19,678 bases of DNA from JAJDAN01 sp046583095 (GTDB lineage Bacteria > Myxococcota_A > UBA9160 > UBA4427). Below are positions 7,090 to 12,305 of this stretch, piece after piece. How positions within the stretch are numbered: position 1 is the stretch's first letter; every line of letters starts with the position of its first letter. Location: NCBI GenBank assembly GCA_046583095.1, contig JAYGDB010000127.1, forward strand, positions 1 through 19,678, given 5' to 3'. The translations under genes and the position numbers were made by a program. Under the pieces are notes generated by a model. It saw only the letters and a program-made list of their open reading frames with translations, was not told the origin of the DNA and made no database searches.

Positions 7090-7965
7090 GTGTTCACCGA
7101 GCTGGTGGGGATCGTGGCGCCGATCTACATCGCCATCGGGCTCGGATTCGCGTGGGGGCGAAGCGGACGTCACTGGGACCGCGAGCTGATCACCGAGCTG
7201 GTGATGACCGTCGGCGCCCCCTGCCTCGTCTTCTCGAGCCTGGTGGGCATGCAGGTCGCTCCGGCTGCCATGGCAGAGATGGCGCTCGCGGCCGTCGCGG
7301 CCCTCGCGACCTTTGGGGTGCTCGGCGCCGCCGTACTGAAGCTGTCGGGTCTGTCGATCCCCACCTTCCTCGCGCCCCTCGTCTTCCCGAACGCCGGCAA
7401 CATGGGGCTCCCGGTCTGCCTGTTCGCGTTCGGTCCCGAAGGGCTGGCCCTGGGGATCTGCTTCTTCGCGGTGGCGGCCTTCGGGCAGTACAGCGCCGGG
7501 GTCTGGATCTGGAGCGGGCACATCTCGGCGGGTGAACTGCTGCGGACTCCGCTCACCTGGAGCGTGGTGCTTGCGGCGGTCATCGTGGCGTTCGAGGCGC
7601 CGGTGCCCGGCTGGCTCCTGCGCACCACCGAGATGCTGGGCGGGCTGACGATTCCGCTGATGCAGTTCTCGCTGGGTGTGAGCCTGGTGGGGCTCGAGAT
7701 TGCGAAGCTGCCGCGCTCGGTGGCGCTGTCGCTGCTGCGTCTGGGCGGCGGCCTGGCGGTGGGCTGGACACTCGCCGAACTGTTCGGCTTGACGGGCGCC
7801 GCGCGCGGCGTTCTGATCCTCGACTGTTCGATGCCCGTGGCGGTGTTGAACTACCTGCTGGCCGAGAAGTACGAGAGATCTCCGAGCGAGGTCGCGAGCC
7901 TCGTGCTGCTCTCGACCCTGATCTCGCTGTTGACGCTACCGCTGATCCTGGCCTGGGTGCTCTAG
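7090..7965 (+). CDS. AEC-family (auxin efflux carrier-like) permease
   Basis: This 291-aa polytopic membrane protein has about ten hydrophobic segments. The hallmark of the family, Phe-Pro-Asn-Ala-Gly-Asn-Met-Gly-Leu-Pro-Val, is at 99-109, at the broken helix of the first half, and a matching second half holds Asp-Cys-Ser-Met-Pro-Val-Ala near residue 255. Bacterial AEC proteins export or exchange organic acids such as malate; the true substrate here is unknown. The start is GTG 7090, supported by an AGGAGA Shine-Dalgarno six bases upstream (7079-7084). It is divergent from the gamma-glutamyltransferase, and its stop codon directly abuts the stop of the convergent dusB gene with no intergenic base. 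Confidence 0.9.
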   Translation: MFTELVGIVAPIYIAIGLGFAWGRSGRHWDRELITELVMTVGAPCLVFSSLVGMQVAPAAMAEMALAAVAALATFGVLGAAVLKLSGLSIPTFLAPLVFPNAGNMGLPVCLFAFGPEGLALGICFFAVAAFGQYSAGVWIWSGHISAGELLRTPLTWSVVLAAVIVAFEAPVPGWLLRTTEMLGGLTIPLMQFSLGVSLVGLEIAKLPRSVALSLLRLGGGLAVGWTLAELFGLTGAARGVLILDCSMPVAVLNYLLAEKYERSPSEVASLVLLSTLISLLTLPLILAWVL

Positions 7966-9150
7966 TCAGCCGCCCGAGACGGCGACTTCCGCTCCGGGGC
8001 CCGGCGGGCGATCGCTGAGCCGATCGTCGAGGTAGCCCTCGGGAAGGGTGACCTTCTGTCGGCCGGCCCGCTTGCCTCGCTTCATGCGCATGGCTTCGGG
8101 AGGGAAGGGCATGTTCGGGTCGGCGGTCGCGAGTGCTGCTTCCAAGTCGTCGAGCGTGTTCACCTGGATCAGCCGGCTGCGGAGCTTCGGGCTTCCCGGG
8201 AATCCCTTCGTGTACCAGGTGGCCTGCTTGCGGAACGAGCGGAGGCCGGTCTGCTCACCGAACCAGTCGGCGAGCAGGCTCGCGTGTTTCATCATGATCC
8301 GGGCAATCTCGCCGAAGTGCGGCGGCGGTCCGGGCGTGCGGCCTTCGAAGACGTCCACCAGGTCGCGGAAGAGCCACGGCCGCCCCAGGCATCCGCGACC
8401 GACGACGACGCCGTCGCAGCCCGTCTGCCGCATCATGCGCAGCGCGTCCCCCGCTTCCCAGATGTCTCCGTTTCCGTAGACCGGGATCGTCTTGACTGCC
8501 TGTTTGAGCTCGCCGATCGCGTTCCAGTCCGCCTCGCCGTCGTAGAGCTGTGCGGCCGAGCGTGCGTGAAGCGCCACGGCCACGCAGCCTTCCTCTTCGC
8601 CCACGTGGCCGGCGTCGAGGAAGGTCGAGACATCGTCGTCGATACCCAGGCGGAACTTGATGGTGACGGGCACGTCGCCGGCGTGCTCCACCGCGGCGCG
8701 TACGATCCGCGCCAGCAACCGAGGTCGAGCCGGGATCGCTGCGCCGCCGCCCCTCCGGGTGACCTTGCGGACCGGGCAGCCGAAGTTCATGTCTATGTGA
8801 TCGACCCGGTTCTCGCCCACCAGCCACGAGACCGCCTGGCCGACGTAGTGGGGATCCGTGCCGTAGAGCTGAAGGCTCCGCGGCTCCTCCTCGGGGTTGA
8901 AGCCGGAGAGCTTCAGGGTCTTCGTGTTCCGCTCGACCAGCGCCCGCGCGGTGATCATCTCGCTGACGAAGAGGCCGGCCCCGAACTGCCGGCACAGCGC
9001 CCGGAAGGGATAGTTCGTGATGCCAGCCATCGGGGCGAGGACCACCGGCGGCCAGACGGGCAACGGCCCGATCGAGGTGGGCGCGAACTCGCCCGGTCGT
9101 GCCGGCGGCACGTCGCGGTTTTGATCGCTCACGTACTCGAGTGCAGACAT
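7966..9150 (-). CDS. dusB: tRNA-dihydrouridine synthase (DusB-like)
   Basis: This 394-aa FMN-dependent TIM-barrel enzyme reduces uridines in the tRNA D-loop. The barrel starts at about residue 35 with Leu-Ala-Pro-Met-Ala-Gly-Ile-Thr-Asn-Tyr-Pro-Phe-Arg. The catalytic cysteine is Cys125 in Met-Asn-Phe-Gly-Cys-Pro. Lys164-Phe-Arg (in Thr-Ile-Lys-Phe-Arg-Leu-Gly) and His195-Ala-Arg are the usual FMN/substrate residues, followed by Gly-Asn-Gly-Asp-Ile and Gly-Arg-Gly-Cys-Leu-Gly-Arg-Pro-Trp-Leu. The C-terminal helical domain (about 280-345) contains Lys-Gly-Phe-Pro-Gly-Ser, similar to actinobacterial-type DusB. After the catalytic Cys it reads Arg-Lys-Val-Thr-Arg-Arg-Gly-Gly-Gly-Ala-Ala, where most members have a Gly-x-Gly-Ala/Ser. 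ATG 9150 follows bufC by only 14 bases, so it may be the last gene of the bufferin transcript. A roughly 30-residue N-terminal extension precedes the barrel. Confidence 0.93.
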   Translation of the reverse strand: MSALEYVSDQNRDVPPARPGEFAPTSIGPLPVWPPVVLAPMAGITNYPFRALCRQFGAGLFVSEMITARALVERNTKTLKLSGFNPEEEPRSLQLYGTDPHYVGQAVSWLVGENRVDHIDMNFGCPVRKVTRRGGGAAIPARPRLLARIVRAAVEHAGDVPVTIKFRLGIDDDVSTFLDAGHVGEEEGCVAVALHARSAAQLYDGEADWNAIGELKQAVKTIPVYGNGDIWEAGDALRMMRQTGCDGVVVGRGCLGRPWLFRDLVDVFEGRTPGPPPHFGEIARIMMKHASLLADWFGEQTGLRSFRKQATWYTKGFPGSPKLRSRLIQVNTLDDLEAALATADPNMPFPPEAMRMKRGKRAGRQKVTLPEGYLDDRLSDRPPGPGAEVAVSGG

Positions 9151-9164
9151 CCAGTGCGACGTTA

Positions 9165-9992
9165 TCAGGCGACGGCGGACAGCGCGCGGATCAGCCCGTC
9201 GTCGACCCAGCGGGCCAGCCAGGCGGCGGCGAGAGAGGGGGCCTCGTCTTCGCCGGCGTCCTCCGCCGCCGCGACGCACAGGGAGCCGAAGTCGGCCCCG
9301 AGCTCCGCCAGACGCAACGCATGGCCCTCGAGCCCGTCGAGCTCCCGATGGACGACTCGCTCGTCGTGGCGCCACAGGCAGAGGGCCGTGGGCTCTAAAT
9401 CGATGTCCGGTAGAGCCTGCTCTTCGCGTTGGGCCGTTCGAAGCCGCTGTACGGGCCAGTCGAGCTGGAGCAGCCGGACCGACGGGCGCAGCCGGATCGG
9501 CAGCGCATCCCAGTCTTCGGCAGCTACGGCCGCGAGGTCTTCCCGTCGAGCGGCCTGGCTGTCGGTCGCATCGAAGACGGCCTCCGTCGCCCATTCGTAG
9601 GCGGCGAGATCTGCGGCGAACGGACACGCGCTGCGAAGGCTCGCGGTCGCGTCGTGCCCCGCCAGGAAGCCCGGGAGGCGCTCGCCGATCCAGCGCAGGG
9701 ACGGGCTCTCCGAGGGATGCACCGCGAGGTAGGAGGTCACCAGATCGTGGAAGTCTGTCTCGCCGACCGCACCCGCGAGGGTGGGGAAGTCCTGCGCGAG
9801 AACGTCGTGGATCCGGTAGAAGTACGCGTTGGCGTATACGTCGAGTCGGTCTTCGGCCGCGAGCCGCTCGTCGCTCTTGATCAGCGTCTCGAGGGGTGGG
9901 GCTTGGGGCGGCTCCTGCTGGAGCGCCGCGCGGACGCCCTCGGGCCATGCGATGAGTCGCCACAAGCGCTGCTGGATCTCTGCGAGGCTCAC
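9165..9992 (-). CDS. bufC: DUF2063 protein, BufC/HvfC-like partner of a RiPP-modifying oxidase
   Basis: This 275-aa protein has the DUF2063 (putative DNA-binding domain) signature in its N-terminal half: Arg-Leu-Asp-Val-Tyr-Ala-Asn-Ala-Tyr-Phe-Tyr-Arg at 49-60, then Asp-Phe-Pro-Thr-Leu, Tyr-Leu-Ala-Val-His-Pro-Ser-Glu-Ser-Pro-Ser-Leu-Arg and Leu-Pro-Gly-Phe-Leu. In bufferin and HvfA systems this protein works with the DUF692 oxidase, probably presenting the precursor peptide (like MbnC with MbnB). GTG 9992 overlaps the bufB stop as GTGA, so the two are translationally coupled. The C-terminal half is variable and Ala/Glu-rich, as usual for the family. The old 'DNA-binding' label should not be taken as its function here. 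Confidence 0.9.
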   Translation of the reverse strand: MSLAEIQQRLWRLIAWPEGVRAALQQEPPQAPPLETLIKSDERLAAEDRLDVYANAYFYRIHDVLAQDFPTLAGAVGETDFHDLVTSYLAVHPSESPSLRWIGERLPGFLAGHDATASLRSACPFAADLAAYEWATEAVFDATDSQAARREDLAAVAAEDWDALPIRLRPSVRLLQLDWPVQRLRTAQREEQALPDIDLEPTALCLWRHDERVVHRELDGLEGHALRLAELGADFGSLCVAAAEDAGEDEAPSLAAAWLARWVDDGLIRALSAVA

Positions 9993-10855
9993 AGCTTCTC
10001 CAGGGTCTTTCGCGCCCGGTCCACCTCTTCGAGCAGGCGCGAGAACGGAGGAATCTGATCGTCCCACTCGATCGAGGTCGAGACGGGACCCAAGCGCCGC
10101 AGCGTGTACTCGTAGAGGTCCCACACCTCATCGCGCACGGGATGGTCGTGGGTGTCGATCAAGAGCGGTGGAGACTCGCTGTGTCCGGCGAGGTGGATGT
10201 GGAAGACCCTCTCGGGCGGGATCGCGTCGATGTACTCGGTGGCATCGAAACCGTGGTTGTGGGCGCTGACGAAGACGTTGTTGACATCGAGCAGGATCCC
10301 GCAGTCGGCTTCTTCCGCGACGTGCACCAGGAACGCCCACTCGCTCATCGCGTCCGTGGCGAAGCTCATGTACGAGGAGACGTTCTCGAGGGCGATGCGT
10401 CGTGCGAGCCGGTCCTGCACGGCGCGTACCCGGGACGCGACGTGGCGAATCGCTTCCTCGGTGTAGGGCAGCGGGATCAGATCGTGGAGCGGGTGGCGGG
10501 AGACGCCCGTCCAGCACAGGTGGTCGGAGATCCACTGTGGCTGGGTGCGCTCCGCGAGTCCTGCGAGTTCGTCCAGGTACTTCGCGTCGAGCGAATCGAC
10601 AGAGCCGATGTTGAGGGAGACGCCGTGCATCACCACCGGCCGCTCGGAGCACACGGCTTCGAGCATCCGGAGCGGCTTGCCCCCCGGCACCATGAAGTTC
10701 TCGCTGAGGATCTCGAACCAATCGACGCCGAGTGTGCCCTCGCGCACGCGCTCGAAGATCTCGGCGTAGTGGACGGGTCGGAGGCCGACACCGACGCCGA
10801 GGAAGGGCGCCTCGTCGGGTCGTTTCGAAGGGGGGGGCTGCAAGGGGGGGCGCAA
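9989..10855 (-). CDS. bufB: DUF692 multinuclear iron oxidase (MNIO), BufB/HvfB-like
   Basis: About 288 aa, with the full MNIO pattern: Gly-Val-Gly-Leu-Arg-Pro-x-His-Tyr near 22-30, Asp-Trp-Phe-Glu-Ile-Leu-Ser-Glu-Asn-Phe near 45-54, His77-Gly-Val-Ser-Leu, Ser-Asp111-His112, Leu-Glu157-Asn158, Leu-Asp190-Val-Asn-Asn, His199, His219-x-His221-x3-His225, Asp234-Thr-His236-Asp-His238 and Glu263-Trp-Asp. These His/Asp/Glu/Asn residues match the ligands of the two- or three-iron centre in MbnB-type enzymes. Known family chemistry: oxidation of cysteine residues in a precursor peptide (thiooxazole in bufferins, oxazolone/thioamide in methanobactin). The substrate here should be the Cys-rich peptide encoded just upstream. 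No ATG exists near the conserved N-terminus; TTG 10855 or TTG 10843 are the candidate starts, the first lying in a hairpin and both beside long C tracts in the mRNA. Confidence 0.93.
   Translation of the reverse strand: MRPPLQPPPSKRPDEAPFLGVGVGLRPVHYAEIFERVREGTLGVDWFEILSENFMVPGGKPLRMLEAVCSERPVVMHGVSLNIGSVDSLDAKYLDELAGLAERTQPQWISDHLCWTGVSRHPLHDLIPLPYTEEAIRHVASRVRAVQDRLARRIALENVSSYMSFATDAMSEWAFLVHVAEEADCGILLDVNNVFVSAHNHGFDATEYIDAIPPERVFHIHLAGHSESPPLLIDTHDHPVRDEVWDLYEYTLRRLGPVSTSIEWDDQIPPFSRLLEEVDRARKTLEKL
10830..10850. repeat. Two poly-G tracts (G8 and G7) at the 5' end of bufB
   Basis: On the + strand G8 (10830-10837) and G7 (10844-10850) are separated by six bases, so the bufB mRNA carries C7 and C8 within its first dozen codons. 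Homopolymers of this length are prone to slipped-strand errors. An indel in either, lying between the TTG codons and the conserved domain, would take BufB out of frame. The residues encoded are only a Pro-rich leader (Pro-Pro then Pro-Pro-Pro) that the enzyme is unlikely to need. Confidence 0.6.
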
Positions 10856-10889
10856 CAGGCGCGGGCGCTGGGAAGCGGCCGCGCCTGTT
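10854..10889 (-). promoter_or_regulatory. Strong hairpin in the bufA-bufB spacer
   Basis: The arms AACAGGCGCG and CGCGCCTGTT are perfect reverse complements. Inside them one further G-C pair, one C-C mismatch and CGCT/AGCG pairing leave a TCCC loop, giving about 15 pairs in 36 bases. In the mRNA the 3' arm ends on the first two bases of the candidate TTG start of bufB. There is no U tract, so it is not a classical terminator. It may act as an attenuator or an RNA-stability element that lets the precursor be made in excess over its enzymes, as is usual in RiPP operons. Confidence 0.6.
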
Positions 10890-10900
10890 CGAGCGAACTC

Positions 10901-11164
10901 CTAGGAGCCCATCTCGGCCGTGGCCTTCTCGCACTCCTCGGCGCTCATCTTCTTCCAGCCCTTGCCCTTGCACTCGTTCTGGCCCGAGCAACCGTGGCCG
11001 GGGTTCGAGCAGTCTGTCTGGCCCTTGCAGGCGTTGACGCCCTTGCAGTGAACTGTCTCGCCCTTCTCGTGGTGGCCTGCGCTCGCGGTGTCGGGCGTCG
11101 CGCTGACGCCCGCGGTGAATAGTGCCGCGGCCGCAGCCGCGAGCACAGCTCTCTTTGCGTTCAT
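10901..11164 (-). CDS. bufA: Bufferin-type metallophore precursor peptide (BufA2-like)
   Basis: This 87-aa secreted precursor has a Sec signal peptide: Lys/Arg start, an Ala-rich hydrophobic core (7-19), and cleavage likely after Ala22 or after Ala-Ser-Ala29. The mature part is about 58 residues with six cysteines at 40, 46, 52, 59, 65 and 78. A Cys-x-Gly-x-Asn-x-Cys-Lys-Gly unit occurs twice, at 40-48 and 59-67, exactly 19 residues apart; the second runs into Gly-Lys-Gly-Trp. A His-His-Glu-Lys stretch follows the signal. The pattern fits the BufA2 type of bufferin precursor rather than BufA1 (DUF2282); the assignment is by remembered motif and gene order. ATG 11164 has a GGA-containing Shine-Dalgarno (11175-11180), and upstream in-frame codons lack signal-peptide character. 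Expected product: a Cys-modified peptide that chelates copper or another metal in the periplasm. Confidence 0.85.
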   Translation of the reverse strand: MNAKRAVLAAAAAALFTAGVSATPDTASAGHHEKGETVHCKGVNACKGQTDCSNPGHGCSGQNECKGKGWKKMSAEECEKATAEMGS

Positions 11165-11396
11165 GGGGTTCGTTTCCTTTTGGACGCTGCAGGAAGTCTC
11201 TCTCGTTGCGGGAGTTCCGGGTCGCGACGCGTCCGAGCGACTCCCGGTTACCCCGCACTGACCGAGTTTGATGCGGAATATCAGGCGCGATTGCAACCGC
11301 AAACCATCCGGGACTGGAAAGTTCTGCTGGTTAGGGTATTTACCCCGACCTGGGGTGAGCGGCGTGCAGGCCGATTCGAGTCAGAGAAGGCGTTTC
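11165..11396. other. Divergent intergenic region between bufA and the PfkB operon
   Basis: This 232-base stretch holds the candidate ECF promoter for bufA and must hold the promoter of the rightward gene string. On the + strand there is only a weak sigma70-like pair, CTGGAA (11314-11319) and TATTTA (11337-11342) with a 17-base spacer. TATTTA sits in a small dyad, GGGTA-TT-TACCC (11335-11346), which could be an operator. I see no small gene in it. Confidence 0.35.
11226..11251 (-). promoter_or_regulatory. Candidate ECF-sigma promoter of the buf operon (GTAACC-N16-CGTC)
   Basis: On the minus strand GTAACC (11251-11246) is followed after exactly 16 bases by CGTC (11229-11226). This is the form of an ECF sigma-factor promoter, and GTAACC-N16-CGAA is, as I recall, the motif of the SigF regulon that controls bufferin genes in Caulobacter. 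The predicted RNA start would lie about 50 bases upstream of bufA ATG 11164, a reasonable leader length. No ECF sigma/anti-sigma pair is in the window. Confidence 0.45.
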
Positions 11397-12296
11397 GTGG
11401 CGGTGGTGGGCGTGGGGCTCGCCGTCGTCGATCACCTGCTCGTGGTGGAGGACGCGGAGCCCGGGGCCCAGCGGGCCCGGTATCACGAGCGGGCCGTTTC
11501 GGCGGGTGGCATGGTGGCGACCGCGCTCGCGCAGGCGGCAGCGCTCGGTTGTCCGAGTCAGATCGTGTCGGTAGTGGGAGACGATGCCGAGGGACGCTTC
11601 TTGGCTCGGGAGCTGCGTGGGGTCGGAGTCTCCACGCGCGGCCTGCTTCGACGTGCGGCGTGTCCGACCTCTGTCGCGGTCGTGCTGGTGAGTGCGAAGA
11701 GCGGTGAGCGTCGCTTCCTGGTCCCGGACCGGCGGGCGATCGAGCGGCGTGCGCCCCGCTTCGATCTTTCCTCGATCCGGAAGCACAGCCTGCTGCTCGT
11801 GGACGGTCACTATCCCGCCCAGGCCCTGCGTGCCGTGCGGCAGGCTCGCCGAGTGGGGGCGGTGGTGATCGGCGACTTCGCGGATTCGCGTCCCGCCTAT
11901 CACGCCCTGCTGCCGTATGTCGATTATCCGATCGTGCCCGTCGAGTTCGGCCGTAGCTGGGGGAAGGGAGCCGCTCGAGAGACCCTCTTTGCGCTCCGTG
12001 ACGAGTACGGGGGGCGGCCGGTCGTGACCGAGGGCCGCCGCGGCGCGCTGGCTCTGCTGGACGGGCGGCCGCGCCGGATCCCCGCTCCGCGCGTGAAGGT
12101 GCGTGACACGACCGGCGCCGGGGATGTCTTCCACGGCGCCTTCGCGGCGGGGCTCTATCACGGCCTCGATGAGCTTCTGGCGCTGCGCGTCGCAGCTAGC
12201 GCGGCGGCGGCGAATTGCACGGCGCTCGGCGGGCAGTCGCGACTCATGACCCGAGCCGAGATGCGCCGCGAGACCCGTCGGCGTCGGGTCGCCTGA
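11397..12296 (+). CDS. PfkB-family carbohydrate kinase
   Basis: From GTG 11397 the protein has 299 aa, the usual ribokinase-family size, opening Ala-Val-Val-Gly-Val-Gly-Leu-Ala-Val-Val-Asp. The first PfkB signature is at 37-51 (Gly-Gly-Met-Val-Ala-Thr-Ala-Leu-Ala...Leu-Gly) and the second at 237-243 (Asp-Thr-Thr-Gly-Ala-Gly-Asp), with Asp243 as the catalytic base and Gly-Ala-Gly as the anion hole. The Asn usual in the first signature (Gly-Gly-x3-Asn) is replaced, as in some sulfofructose- or ketohexokinase-like members, so the substrate is uncertain. GTG 11397 is chosen because AGAAGG (11385-11390) lies six bases upstream; GTG 11355 and 11364 are in frame but have poorer sites. It phosphorylates a sugar or nucleoside with ATP in the cytoplasm. 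It heads the rightward string, and its stop overlaps the parE Shine-Dalgarno. Confidence 0.88.
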   Translation: MAVVGVGLAVVDHLLVVEDAEPGAQRARYHERAVSAGGMVATALAQAAALGCPSQIVSVVGDDAEGRFLARELRGVGVSTRGLLRRAACPTSVAVVLVSAKSGERRFLVPDRRAIERRAPRFDLSSIRKHSLLLVDGHYPAQALRAVRQARRVGAVVIGDFADSRPAYHALLPYVDYPIVPVEFGRSWGKGAARETLFALRDEYGGRPVVTEGRRGALALLDGRPRRIPAPRVKVRDTTGAGDVFHGAFAAGLYHGLDELLALRVAASAAAANCTALGGQSRLMTRAEMRRETRRRRVA

Positions 12297-12305
12297 GGAG
12301 GCCGG

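Noticed and set aside
10128..11258. A 376-codon reverse-strand frame overlapping bufA and bufB in another phase
   Set aside because: It is Arg/Pro-rich shadow coding; bufA and bufB have recognisable motifs in their own frame.
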